From: Megamerina dolium
Taxonomy: Eukaryota > Arthropoda > Insecta > Diptera > Megamerinidae
Assembly (NCBI GenBank): GCA_963854835.1
Contig: OY978525.1
Span: forward strand, 24,637,253 to 24,701,252
Direction: 5' to 3'
Length of the DNA: 64,000 nucleotides
In this document: positions 49,822-61,100 of the stretch, piece by piece
Layout: each line of letters starts with the position of its first letter
Numbering within the stretch: the first letter of the stretch is position 1
Position numbers and translations under genes: made by a program
Notes under the pieces: generated by a model
Told to the model about the DNA's origin: nothing
The model's input: only the letters and a program-made list of their open reading frames with translations
The model's database searches: none

Positions 49822-51167
49822 AAATTAATATAACCCAAAAAAAATCACCTGGTCCAGATAAAATTACCGGTAAAATGATAAAAGAGCTACCTCCGCCTTC
49901 AGTAATTCATCTGATGCACATTTTCAATGCTATCCTTCGTATTAAACACTATCCCAAATGCTGGAAAACTTCAAAAATTATTATGATAGCAAAACCAGGA
50001 AAAGACCCTACAAAAGTTGCTTCGTACAGACCTATCAGCCTCCTGCCTCTACTTTCTAAAGTATTCGAAAAGCTACTTGTCATGAATATAACTCCATTTA
50101 TTAATCTCAACCAACTGATTCCTCAACATCAGTTTGGATTTAGAAAACAGCACGGCACAATAGAACAAGTCCACCGCATTGTAACTCTGATAAGGAACAC
50201 TTTTGAAGAAAAAAAGTATTGCTCAGCTGTCTTTCTTGATATCACTCAAGCTTTCGATAAAGTATGGCACGATGGCCTTATTTACAAACTCAAACTATTA
50301 CTGCCTGCAAATGTCTCCTCATTGCTTAGTAGCTACCTCACGAAAAGACAATTTCTCGTACATCACAAGGATTACACAACAAATCCATTGGATATTCACG
50401 CTGGCGTTCCTCAAGGAAGCGTTTTGGGCCCCTTACTGTATCTCTTATACACTACAGATATGCCCAGCAATAACTATACATTTATATCGACCTTTGCAGA
50501 TGATACGGCAATATTGTGCTCTCGCTCTAACCCCATAGAAGCTACTAAACTCCTGCAGACTCATATCGATTCTCTCGAAATCTGGCTAGCAAAATGGCGT
50601 ATAAAAGTCAATGAATCAAAGAGCGTACATGTAACCTTCACGCTAAGGCCAGATACATGTCCCCCACTTAAAATTAATGGCCAATCAGTTCCACAATTTT
50701 CCTCAACAAAGTACTTCGGTATTCACCTCGACAGAAGGCTGACCTGGAAAAATCACATAGAGGCAAAGAAAACTCAGATCAAGCTTAAAATTAATCAGTT
50801 ATGGTGGCTGTTACACAAAAGATCAAAGTTGAATCTCGAATACAAAGTGCTATTATATAAAGCAATCCTGAAGCCAATCTGGACTTATGGTATTCAGTTT
50901 TGGGGCACCGCATCTCCCTCAAATATCGAAAAATTGCAGCGAATACAATCCAAGTGTCTGCGAATTATTGTAAACGCGCCTTGGTATATGAGGAACGTTA
51001 ACATCCATCGAGATTTAAATGTACCCACAATTTCTGAGGAAGTTGCAATGTCTTGCAGAAGCTACATTCAAAAATTACACAGTCATCCGAATCCCCTTGC
51101 TAGGCAATTGTTGCTGAGCACGGGGCATCGTCGATTAAAAAGAAAAGACACACTGAATATGCTGTGA
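49822..51167 (+). CDS. reverse transcriptase, partial ORF2 of Jockey-type LINE
   Basis: The frame is open from the truncation point to TGA at 51165-51167, about 448 codons; the first ATG (49875) is internal and not a true start. RT motifs occur in order: KSPGPDKITG, YRPISLLPLLSKVFEKLL, HQFGFRKQHGT, AVFLDITQAFDKVWH, GVPQGSVLGPLLY, the catalytic FADDTAIL and KYFGIHLDRRLTWKNHI, followed by the usual C-terminal YGIQFWGTA and LQRIQSKCLR. The apurinic endonuclease domain and ORF1 are lost to truncation. No stop or frameshift is seen, so the insertion is probably young, but it cannot move on its own. Confidence 0.92.
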
Positions 51168-51317
51168 AATTGCTATACCTCGTGACTCAACAAATTGTGA
51201 TGGAACGTTGGGAATATCACATAATTTTATTTAGTTTGTAAGATTTGATTACATATTGTTAGTTTCTAAGTAATTTTAGAAAGATCCAATAAAAAAACGT
51301 GTTAAAAAAAAAAAAAA
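49822..51317 (+). mobile_element. 5'-truncated Jockey-clade LINE with 12-bp TSD
   Basis: ATTAATATTTCC occurs at 49810-49821 and again at 51318-51329, immediately after a poly(A) tail (about 51304-51317). Between them lies the 3' part of an ORF2, open from the first base of the insertion. These are the marks of target-primed insertion with 5' truncation. The element sits inside satellite A. Confidence 0.92.
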
Positions 51318-51480
51318 ATTAATATTTCCTCAATATTTTCTCTAGACAAACTTACCCCAAATCTGAGCTTCTTAGGGGCACTCACCTATAAAACTGATGG
51401 TTTTGTAAAAATACTGCAACCGGGAATTTCTTTATGCTTACTTGGGAAGAAATGCTAGAAATGATTCAATATTTCTGTTT
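51318..51480 (+). repeat. satellite A array (second locus), part 2
   Basis: Continues the sequence cut by the LINE: ATTTTCTCTAGACAAACTTA, then CTTCTTAGGGGCACTCACCT and a diverged unit. Joining it to 49821 restores the repeat rhythm. Confidence 0.5.
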
Positions 51481-51552
51481 TTCGTCAAGTGAGGTGATCA
51501 AAATTTGTTTCTCCATACAATTTAACCCACCTTAATATACATATAGTATGTA

Positions 51553-53203
51553 CAGTGGCTCACAGCTTATTTCGTACAGTGTATATATTTTTATGTACAT
51601 GGCTGTAACATCGAAACTAAAAAACTTATCAATAAGTTTTGAATGTAGATGTCTATGTATGTGTTTAGTAAACCTAATAAGAAAACGGGGAACCCCAAAA
51701 ATTGTTCTTTTTGTCATGCAAGAGAGAAAAACTATTGATCAGCTGATTTTCAGCTCACATCTTATTTCGTACACAAACTTCAATGTAAGTAAGTTTCATT
51801 CTGCCGCGCAGTTACAAAGTTTTTTTGAATTGTATGAGTTTTTGGACCTTTTTAACTATTATAAGAATTTTTATTATTATTATTTTAAATAGTTAAAGTG
51901 CTGTAAATTAAACATTTAGCGTTATGGGTCGTCGTACAACGATGGAACAGCGTAAACTGGTAATTAACCATTTTAGGAAAGGTCAGAGTGTGCGAAAAAT
52001 TGCTGAAATGACAAATTTAAGTGCCTCAACTGTCCAATACATCATTCAACGCTTCGTTCGCGAAAATCGGTTGGAGAACAAGGGCAGAGAAGCACCTAAT
52101 AAGATTTTCAACGCTTCAGACGAGCGTTATATTGTACGAAAAATTAAGAAAAATCCAAAGTTATCCGCTCCGAAGTTGGCTGCAGAGGTTCAGCGTGAAA
52201 TAGGAAAATCATCCAGTGCTGAAACTGTCCGACGTGTGCTGCGCAATCATGACTTGAACGGTCGAGTAGCCCGAAAGAAACCATTCATTTCGAAAATGAA
52301 TATACAACGCCGACATGACTTCGCCAAAGAGCATATTATTAATACTCCTGCGTTCTGGAATACCGTTATTTTCGCGGATGAGTCTAAGTTTAATATTTTT
52401 GGCTCGGACGGAATGTCATATGTTTGGCGTAAAGCGAATACCGAGCTAAACAAGGAGAACCTTAAGCCCACAGTGAAGCATGGTGGCGGTAGCGTGATGG
52501 TTTGGGCCTGTATGTCAGCAGCCGGAGTAGGTGAATTGGTTTTTATTGAGGAAACAATGGACAAAATGAAGTACCTCGAGATTCTGAAAAACAATTTTCT
52601 TCAAAGTGCAGACAAACTGGGTTTGCGGGAAGAATTTCGGTACTACCAAGATAATGACCCAAAACATAAATCTGGGATTGTGCAATCTTGGCTTATTTGG
52701 AACTGCCCACACTTGATGTCTCCACCACCACAGTCACCTGACATGAATGTGATTGAAAATCTTTGGTCTATTTTGGACAATAAAATAAGAACACACAAGA
52801 TTTCTAATAAGCAAGACCTAAAGAAGGTACTGATGGAAGAATGGAAAAAAATCACACCAGACATCACTCAAAAATTGGTGGATTCAATGCCAAATAGACT
52901 CCAGGCTGTCATTAACGCTAAGGGATGTCAACTAAATATTAAAATCAACTTACTTTGTTTTTAGTTTGAACTTAAAGAGACTGTACGAAATAAGCTGTGA
53001 CATGAATTTTCCTATTTTTTTCTTATTTTATTTTTTTATAGTGTCAAACACTAAAATTTTGAAAAAGTAAATTTTGGAAAATAAAAAACAAACCTTCCTT
53101 TCTAAAATGGCATTTATATTTTGTTCAAATTTTTGCTATATTAGGAATTACGACTGCAGCAATTTTTAAACTGTCACTGTACGAAATAAGCTGGGAGCCA
53201 CTG
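51553..53203 (+). mobile_element. complete Tc1-like transposon with IR/DR ends
   Basis: A TA duplication lies at 51551-51552 and 53204-53205. The outer ends CAGTGGCTCACAGCTTATTT and, on the reverse strand, CAGTGGCTCCCAGCTTATTT continue to TCGTACAGTG. A second copy of the TTATTTCGTACA motif lies inward on each side (about 51748-51773 and, inverted, 52980-53003). The spacing of about 195 bp makes the inverted-repeat/direct-repeat structure known from Minos-, S/Paris- and Sleeping Beauty-type elements. Length is 1651 bp. The transposase is intact. Confidence 0.93.
51924..52964 (+). CDS. Tc1-like DD34E transposase, intact
   Basis: 346 aa, ATG to TAG, without interruption. Residues about 1-55 form the first helix-turn-helix (EQRKLVINHFRKGQSVRKIA, then LSASTVQYII). 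A KGREAP linker and a second helix-turn-helix (KLSAPKLAAEV...SAETVRRVL) follow, then RVARKKPF. The catalytic triad is D in IFADESKF, D in YQDNDPKH and E in NVIENLW, the last two 34 residues apart. A glycine-rich KHGGGSVMVWACMS lies between. It cuts and pastes the surrounding element at TA sites after entering the nucleus. The complete ORF, near-matching ends and TA duplication suggest recent activity. Confidence 0.95.
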   Translation: MGRRTTMEQRKLVINHFRKGQSVRKIAEMTNLSASTVQYIIQRFVRENRLENKGREAPNKIFNASDERYIVRKIKKNPKLSAPKLAAEVQREIGKSSSAETVRRVLRNHDLNGRVARKKPFISKMNIQRRHDFAKEHIINTPAFWNTVIFADESKFNIFGSDGMSYVWRKANTELNKENLKPTVKHGGGSVMVWACMSAAGVGELVFIEETMDKMKYLEILKNNFLQSADKLGLREEFRYYQDNDPKHKSGIVQSWLIWNCPHLMSPPPQSPDMNVIENLWSILDNKIRTHKISNKQDLKKVLMEEWKKITPDITQKLVDSMPNRLQAVINAKGCQLNIKINLLCF

Positions 53204-53205
53204 TA

Positions 53206-54599
53206 TAGAACGATGCCTGAGATATCCAAAAAAAAAAAAAGTGTGTGGTCTATGTGGTGTGAGTAAACAAGCGTCTCACCATTGCTAATCTTTAAGTATT
53301 TGCATTAGAGAAAGTAGTAGAAACTTGCAAAAGCAGAAAACGATAAATCAAAACAGGAAGCAGCGGCGTTCATTTATTGATTTAATTCAATGGCTAAAGG
53401 AAAAGCTTACCGATGAGGGAAGGTATGTATTGTGTTTCAACAAACTAAGCTAAAAAAAAAAGCAAAAGCATCCGAAAATACTCTCTTTTCTGTCATATTT
53501 TGGAGCATTTGAGCTCATAAACAATTCTTAAACTCGTGTTTGCCCGGTTGACCGTCTTTATGAGTGATCAAAAATAATCCCAGAAAATTATTTTCTCATT
53601 TAGGTGAGTTAAGGACTCATAAACGCCTCCTTATGAAATTTTTTCTATGCCCGGGGCTCGCTTTATGAGCACTAATATGAGTCATGAAGACTCGTATTTG
53701 AATTTTACGGGTCTGACAGTTTGATGGACCTGCTCTTAACATAGATTATGTAAAAGGTCGTACACTGTTCCATGTAACACCATTTCAGTTGATCGGCACC
53801 ATTCTTTAAAAAATGTGGAAGCAGAACAACTGTTTGATTGTTCTACGGACATGACTGCTCCCGTATTTGCAAACAATTGTTAATTCTTCCGGCAGGAAAA
53901 GTACGTCCGCCAATTTTTGCCAATATCTCTAACGGCAAATATTTCATTTTATTATTTACTTTAACTTACAAATCGAACACTTCTTCTTCTACTCTACTTT
54001 TGGCTCCCAAGCCAAAAGCCAAGCCTTTATTTTATATTTACATAAAAACAACTAAACAACAACATCGAATCATAAAAAAAACATGTCGTTAAATAACTAC
54101 GCCTTCTTTTTTTATTTTTTTTATTATTAAATAAAATGTATTCATATAAAAACAGATGTGTGTAGACAAATAAAAGGACCGATCGTTTGTTACGTTAAAC
54201 AACTGGTGCTGTTGTTGGCGCATTGAAATGGGTTAGAAGAAGCAATTTGTATTCCAACTCTGTAGTAAATGGTAGAAGATTTGAAGCTTAAATTTATTTG
54301 ACTTGTTTGTTTTTTATGTCGGAAACAGCTAGAGACGGAATCTTGCGAAAAGAGGGTATGTTTGAAGGTTGTAGGAATGACTATATGAATTAATGTCGAA
54401 ATATTTTTAGTCATTTTTTTCGACATCAATACAATACTTTTGTGGATATCAAATTTGCGATCATGTCGCTTGAAAACAAATGAGTTTCAGAGTGATTTTA
54501 AAATTTTCCGAACTCAACCTTGAGTTCAGCAGCACTCCTCAACAAAAGCTAGCTGCTAATGTGTTGGTGCATCTTCTAAAAGATACTCATCAGGAATCG
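53206..54599. other. noncoding region with a possible short palindromic repeat
   Basis: Around 53530-53700 GACTCATAA/TTATGAG motifs recur in both directions, hinting at a small foldback whose ends were not resolved. No gene. Confidence 0.35.
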
Positions 54600-54960
54600 G
54601 TATGAGTGTTTTTGACAAATTTTTAAATAAATCGAGTATCGAGCTGTCATTTACCTACACAAATCAAAGACGAGTTGGAGACTCTACACCATCATTTGTC
54701 GCGATGAAATTTCGAGCAGCTAAATTTATACGTGACCGTACTAATTCGGAAGCCGGTGAACCTTTAGGGAACAACCAACCACTGACGATGACATCGCACA
54801 TACAAGTTGACACAAATCGAATTAAAATGAGAGGGATAGGAGAGACTATGAAAATGTACAAATTTGTACTTTTCAAATATTAAATCGAGATTTAAGTGTG
54901 AGAAAGTTTGCTCACTTCAGACCAAAAAATATGCGAATAAACATTTCCTTTTTGACGCCG
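54600..54960 (+). pseudogene. mariner transposase N-terminal remnant (second composite copy)
   Basis: Begins ATGAGTGTTTTTGACAAA and reads STPSFVAMKFRAAKFIRDRT, then NRIKMRGIGETMKM and, after shifts, ILNRDLSVRK and FRPKNMRIN, the helix-turn-helix half of a mariner transposase. It matches 22190-22930 block by block. No catalytic residues follow. Confidence 0.7.
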
Positions 54961-55985
54961 ATTAATTGCTGATAGGTTGACCAAAATAAGAAAATAGAGG
55001 TATTCGGCGGACTAAACAACCTAGTCACATCACATGGATTTTGGGTTGTTGAATCCATTGAGGTTTTCTTCATACGTCGGACAACATAAACGTAATCACG
55101 TAAAACATCGTGCTTTCGCTATTTTACCGGTTTTTTGAGGTTATAAAGAAACCTATAGGCTGTGACAACCCCACAAAATAAAAAAAGTATCGTGTCCGAC
55201 GAACCAAAGTAGTTACGTTCCATGGCTTTTGGATTGCTGAATTCGAATCAGTGGTCGGATTTCTGCCGTCGTGCTTTCGCTTTTTTGTACGTTTTTTGAG
55301 GTTAGAAAGAACCCTATTGGCCGTGACAACCCCACAAAGTAAAAAAAAGGGTAAAATGTCCAACGGACCAGAGTAAAAATAAATAAATATGTGGCACTTA
55401 TAAGCCCCGAAGGGATCTTTGACCGAGCTTGTCTTCCAGTTCTGTTGTGCGTGTTATTTTTGGACAGTATTATAAGGGACCTACTTATTTTAGCCGTTTC
55501 CGAACGGCATAACTCTTGCGCCATCACTTTTTCTGAGCTTTGTCACAGAGTTCTTTTAGAAACATTTCCATGGGGCAAATTGTTACTGCCGGAAGAATTT
55601 CCAATTGCTTGCCGGCAGGTGGGTATCGTTCGAAAGAATCTTCTCAGTATGAAATTTATGTTTCACTCGGGGATTGAACCCACGACCTACTACTGATCAG
55701 AAAGCCAACGCACTAACCACTGAGCTACGTCACCCACGGACTAGAGTACCTAGTCACATTCTACGATTTATGGGTCGCTGAAACCAAATGCGTAGTCGAA
55801 TTTTTTCTAACCTCAAAAACATGATGTTTACGTCATTTTTGCAGGTTAAAAAGAAACCTTTGAGCTGTGAGACCTTCAAACAATTAAAAAGTAGGATACT
55901 CCCGACGCACAGGAGTAGTAATATTTTGTGGATTTTGGGTCGCTAAACTCAAATCCATGATCCACCTTCGAAAACAATTGTTTTG
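54961..55985 (+). repeat. satellite B tandem repeat (second locus), split by a SINE
   Basis: Units start at about 55006 (GGCGGACTAAACAACCTAGT), 55194 (GTCCGACGAACCAAAGTAGT), 55358 and 55892, each with a TTTTTTGAGGTTA and GTGACAACCCCACAAA block. Orientation and content agree with 22931-23560. Confidence 0.8.
55376..55737 (-). mobile_element. tRNA-derived SINE with 11-bp TSD
   Basis: GGACCAGAGTA (55365-55375) and GGACTAGAGTA (55738-55748) flank it. On the minus strand it starts GTGGGTGACGTAGCTCAGTG (A box TAGCTCAGTGGTTAG), has a GGTCGTGGGTTCAATCCCC B box, a 250-bp unrelated body and an ATTTATTTATTTTT 3' end. RNA polymerase III transcription and LINE-driven insertion are expected for such elements. 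Confidence 0.88.
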
Positions 55986-57879
55986 CAGAAAAAGAAGAAA
56001 GAAACGTGCGTATAGACTTACAAGGAGATTATGTAGAAAAATTAATGTTGAGAAAAACAATTGTACTGTATCTTCTTTGTTAAGTCGTACACAGAAGGTA
56101 TCATCGACTAGTCTATGACATTTTCCAATGTGAACAAAAAGGCTATCATCAATACAAACAACTCATGATTACAAGCGGATTAGTGCATCTCCTAGTACAC
56201 TACTATATGATTCTCATTTGGCATATATATGTTAAGGTATAGGGATTTATGTATCTACGAGATAACGTTCACTGAAATATGAAATAAAGAAAAAATATTG
56301 CCACTACCGGTGCTGCGTTCAAATAATATCCGCCACTGTGCTAAATTAAATTATCTACACATGAAGATTTATTCTTTAGTAAAATGAGAAAAATGAAATA
56401 GAAATTCAAATACAAACAGAAACACACAGTCGCATTCGAAAAACGATAGACTTGTTGAGGAACTTGTTTGAAATAAAAATTTGAAAGGGCAAAAAAGAAA
56501 AATTATATACAAAATAGCTCAAGCATAACACGAATACACTCGTAGTAAATACGACACACGGCCAACCAGTCAATAGATTCAATGTAGTAGAAAATGCGAG
56601 CAAGACAAAAATAAAGAAATACTAGTTTGGCATGTGTACGCGTATGTAGTAGTAAAGTACGTACCACTTAGTACGGAAGGACATAGAAAATGAAAACTCA
56701 CAAATTTTTAAAACTCAAATAAACGAGGGGAGGCGAGAAGAATGAAGTTTCAAAAAATGGCTAGCATACTTACAGGATATTTTTTTATATTGTATATATT
56801 CATAACATTCATACATGGGGCAATTCACATACACACACACACATGCCTGTATACATACAGCAGAGAAGCACACAAACGCACACACGCACTGATACCAACT
56901 CACTATAATGAGACAGTGGTCAACGACATCAAAAATAAAACATATAAACAAACAAAAACAAAAACCGGACAGACACAAATCAATGAGACAACAAAATAAG
57001 AAAACGCAACAACAATTGCGTTGGCAATAATAACAACTGCCGCTATATACGAGAAGTATATTCCATATACATACAGTGGGCTGTATGTGGATATGCTCGT
57101 ACGTTTTACTATGTAAAATCATATTGTACCGGTGCAAAACGGCAACAAAACAACGGCAAGTCATCAAACATCATCAACTAGCATACTAATATGCTACTAT
57201 CAAGGATATGTGTAGCAGTGGCAGCAGCAACAGCAGCTAAATAACAATAATAATAAACATAATAATAGCAACAAAAACAACAGCAATAAAGAAAAATATG
57301 CACAGAGCATACACTGCGTCCCTTCTTTTCCATTTTAGAAATACACACGTATACAATTTATAAACACACACACACACACAGACGTAGCCAAGCACGTACT
57401 ACTTTATATGTAATGACGATGGAAACAAACAATGACAACAACAACAACAACAATGAAAACGCACGCCGAGTATCATAAATTTTATTTTAATTTTCCCCCA
57501 ATTGTATTTTAGCCACAAATACATATATAAATAAAAATCTACACTCATATACAATGCAAGGATGTAATAAAAATCACCCATACATAGGCGATATTTGTCA
57601 TTATAGTATTGGAAACCGAAACAAAATATCAAGCTGCCAATGTCCTTTACGTTATACGTTATTACCTATATCGCTCTCTCTCCCCCCCTGTCTCAGTTTA
57701 TTCATTTAGAACATAGTTGCTCTTATTGTGGACATAGGAGCCCATTTTGGCTCATAGAACAGCGAAAACTGCTTTCAAACTGCTTTTTTTCTCCAATTTT
57801 ACTTTTGTTTATACCATTTATATTAACAAATTAGTCATAAAATAGTCAATTGTCACTGTGATGAGTTTTGAGACTGACT
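55986..57879. other. noncoding region with microsatellites
   Basis: AC repeats (56830-56845, 57366-57380) and AACAAC-type triplets (57215-57290, 57437-57453). No gene is supported on either strand. Confidence 0.4.
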
Positions 57880-58850
57880 CTATCACCACAAAGGGAGCAG
57901 TAGGTCCATGAAAATTGTAATAGAAGCATCTTATTCAACGTTTTATATTTCAACATTGTCTGCTTTTGGCTCGTTATACTTCCCGTCCAACGTTTCTCCT
58001 ATTTTTTATGCCCTCCAAGTAATACAAGTTCTCGAGGCCTTCAAAGTATGTGTTTATTTCATCGATAAACTCTACATTCGACCCAAATCTCTTACCGGCA
58101 AGACATTTCTTCATGTTTTAAAACAGAAAATAAGTCGCGGGGCGTCTAAAACTGAAGAATATGCTGAATGCGGATGCAATCCTTAACCCAATCCATGCAA
58201 TTTTGCTATTGCTAAGGGGGACTTGTGAGCCGGAAGGTTGCCCTGGTAGAACAGGTTGCCAAATTTTGTCATTTTTTCCTCAAATCGGCATCGAAATGAT
58301 CCCAACAGCTTTTCATAATAAGCGCCGGTGAATGAAACGGAGCGCATTCCAAAAAAATGTCGCCACGACCTTGTTGGATGGCAGGCAGAGCCACTTTGGA
58401 CTTCTACGGCTTCGATTCACCACGATTCTACTGTCTCGACTGTTAGAGCATCACTAAATACTTCTTTGAAGTTGTCAAATGATTGCGTTAGTTGTCAATC
58501 GTGAGCAAAGGATGATGATATCAATATATTGTGGCAAAACCAAAATCACTAATTCATGAAAAGGCTACATACAGGCTGTAGCCTTTTCAAGTTCGCGCGC
58601 CTTCAATAGCTCAATATAAAACCGTGAATTTTATCGGCCATTTCTGTTGTGGTGACCTCAATTGAGCGATCAGAGCGTTCAGCGGCGTCACTGGCAAAAA
58701 TTTCAAAATTCACCAAAAAATGGTAGATGGTTCCAATTGATGGGGAAGAGTGACTTTTCAAGCTTTTCTTTGGTTTGTATGATGGTTTTAGCGCCTTAAA
58801 AAAATCGTGTTTAATGAGCAAACGAAATTTTTATGAGAATGTTCGTAGAT
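57880..58850 (-). pseudogene. near-full-length mariner transposase remnant
   Basis: From right to left on the minus strand: SIGTIYHFLVNFEIFASDAA, RSIEVTTTEMADKIHG (N-terminal domain); SNKVVATFFWNALRFIHRRL (after the first catalytic Asp); AKLHGLG and a degraded HPP region; then MKKCLAGKRFGSNVEF and IDEINTYFEGLENLYYLEGI at about 58110-58000. The order is that of a mariner transposase, with many stops and shifts. ORFs on the plus strand here are antisense artefacts. Confidence 0.7.
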
Positions 58851-59524
58851 GTCTGTTTCAAATGACAGTCGGAACAAAACTATTTGACAGATCAGTCAGA
58901 AAATTTAGTTGCATTCCTTTCAAAGATTCTTCTTAACCAGAAATGTGTTATTTTGCGCATAGAATATTCCTTATTTCAATTTTCAGCGACTTGAATATGA
59001 CGTCCGAACTTTTCTTTTTTCATTTGCAGAAGCAGCAGTTTTTTGGCTCATAATAATTATATTTTGTTCATCTCTGCTATAGTGCATTCTTTGGTGCTTT
59101 TATATTTTAGCACAAGTTTTTATATATTTTATCTTATTTTTTTTTTTACAAATTCAATATGTAATTAAATAGTACATATGTGTACTCTAACACACGTATT
59201 TCCCCACCCTAAGGTACCTTACATACGTAAATATTTCATATGTGATGAAGTCGAAAAGGACTCATCATATGTAACATCCATAAAGAATGTTAATCAAATC
59301 GATTGTTGGCTACGCATAATTACATAGATGGCATTTGAATTAATAGAAATTGAACATTCTCCCTGCCACTCTTAACACATTATGTGCAGGCCGCTTTTTT
59401 TATCAATCCACTCGTAAAGCGATAAATGGCTTCAGAGAGATCTCAAATAAAACAACGTTTCTCTATACTACTGAGGGATAATAATTTTAACTATAATATT
59501 GTACAACGCGATTTAAGTTAAAGC
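58851..59524. other. no recognisable feature
   Basis: AT-rich noncoding DNA. Confidence 0.35.
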
Positions 59525-59665
59525 TTCCAAAGCATGGAGCGGGCTACGTCCCGGAAACACTAGACCTAGGTCCATTCAACTCAGCAGAATTCGGAAATGC
59601 TTTGTATGGGAACAAAACAAAGCATTTGCGTATTCTTACTGCTACAACAACAAAAACAACGCTAT
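59525..59665 (+). mobile_element. copy of the CAA-tailed short mobile repeat with full hairpin
   Basis: Runs CTTCCAAAGCATGGAGCGGG, CTACGTCCCGGAAACACTAG, GGTCCATTCAACTCAGCAGA, then the inverted pair GGAAATGCTTTGT and ACAAAGCATTTGC around a short loop, and an ACAACAACAAAAACAAC tail. This is the longest copy in the window. Confidence 0.72.
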
Positions 59666-59749
59666 TTAAGGGTCTTAGTGTTAAACTTGCGCGGTCTTTG
59701 AAGGAATCTGCTTATATTGGCCGGTACTGAAGGTCAGAACTGTCTTGAG

Positions 59750-59892
59750 GGCAGTTTTCCCCAGAGATTTACTTATTCTACCTATGAAGGGACGAATATC
59801 CTCATATCCATCTAGCATATATTTGGCATATAGATTGACATTATACTACGTAACAATTTCTCAAGAAATGGGTGAACCGCACCCACTATATA
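59750..59892 (-). repeat. satellite C (second locus), left of mariner
   Basis: TCAAGAAATGGGTGAACCGC followed by ACCCACTATA is the reverse complement of the satellite C core at 43195-44090. The array is cut here by the mariner insertion and resumes at 61101. Confidence 0.65.
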
Positions 59893-61098
59893 CGAGGGCG
59901 GATTGATAAAAAAAGCTACGAAAAAGGCAGCACAAACACAAAAACTTTTTTTTTTTTAATTGCGATCTGTCAAACGTCAGCTGTTAAAATTTCACCCAAA
60001 TTCATCGATTAGTTTATTTGTTGTAGTCGTTTGAAGTAACCAACTTTTGTGTTTCTTGAAAAATGGAAAAAAAGCGAATTTCGTGCAGTGATTAAACACT
60101 ATTATTTGAAAGGGAAAACGGCGAAAGTGACAAAAGAAAAGCTCGATAAACATTACGGTGAGCCTGCTCCGTCAGATTACATGGTGAAATATTGGATTGC
60201 TGAATTTAAACGCGGCCGAACAAGCACTGCAACAATACCATCAACAGGAAGGCCAAAAGAGGTGGTTACTGAAGAAAATATCAAGAAAATCCTCGATATC
60301 GTTTCGAATGATCGCCGAGTCAAGTTGAGTGAGATTGTTGAAATGGTAAACATCTCATATGAACGTGTGTTCAACATTTTCCATGAACATTTGCATATGA
60401 AAAAGCTATCGGTAAGATGGGTGCCGCGTTTGCTCAGTGTCTAACAAAAACGAGAGACCACTTCACAGCGGTGTTTGGACATGATAAAGCGTAATTCTGT
60501 TGATTTTTGGGGTCGATTAATAAATGTTGATGAAACGTGGGTCCACCACTACGCACCTGAAACCAAAAATCAATGGAAACAATTGGTGAAAGCTGGTGGA
60601 AGTGCTCCGAAGAAGGCGAAGGCAGTGAAATCGGCTGGCAAGGTTATGGCCACTGTATTTTGGGATGCACTCGGAATATTGCTTATCGATTATCTTGAAA
60701 AAGGATCCACAATCACAGGAAAGTATTATCGTGCATTATTGGATCAATTGAATGATACAATCAAGAAAAAACAACCACATTTAAAGAAGAAAAAAGTGTT
60801 CTTTCTTCAAGACAACGCACCGGTTCACATAGCCTTAGATACGATGCTAAAATTACGTGAAATACACTTCGAATTGGTTGATCATCCACCTTATAGTCCA
60901 GATTTAGCTCCTAGTGACTGTTTCCTGTTTCCAAACTTGAAAAAATGGCTTGCGGGAAAAAGATTCAGCTCAAACGAAGAAGTGATTACCGAAACTAACG
61001 CGTATTTTAAGGGGTTCCCGAAATCGCGGAAAGGAGACTATGTAGGAGAAATAAATGGTTTTTGAAAAATAGGTAGCTTCATTATCAATCCGCCCTCG
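59893..61098 (+). mobile_element. mariner element with TA duplication, almost intact
   Basis: TA flanks both sides (59891-59892, 61099-61100). The inverted ends are CGAGGGCGGATTGATAAAAA at left and, on the reverse strand, CGAGGGCGGATTGATAATGA at right, each continuing to AGCTAC. Length is 1206 bp. It carries one transposase gene, inactivated by few lesions, and sits inside satellite C. Confidence 0.92.
60063..61065 (+). pseudogene. mariner DD34D transposase, lightly damaged
   Basis: The natural ATG is at 60063 but runs out of frame after seven A's (60066-60072), one more than the frame needs. The frame then reads SEFRAVIKHYYLKGKTAK and an N-terminal helix-turn-helix domain up to KLSVRWVPRLLSV. 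There TAA (60442-60444) replaces one sense codon before QKRE. The same frame goes on to the catalytic half: NVDETWVHHY, SAGKVMATVFWDALGILL, FLQDNAPVH, and HPPYSPDLAPSDCFLF with 34 residues between the last two aspartates. The C-terminus after NAYFKGF looks shortened relative to the family. Inactive as it stands, but recently so. Confidence 0.9.
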
Positions 61099-61100
61099 TA

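Noticed and set aside
51548..51892. 114-codon frame upstream of the Tc1-like transposase
   Set aside because: It overlaps the terminal and inner repeats of the transposon and has no domain; the transposase starts at 51924.
57908..58186. 92-codon plus-strand frame
   Set aside because: It lies antisense to recognisable mariner coding sequence on the minus strand.
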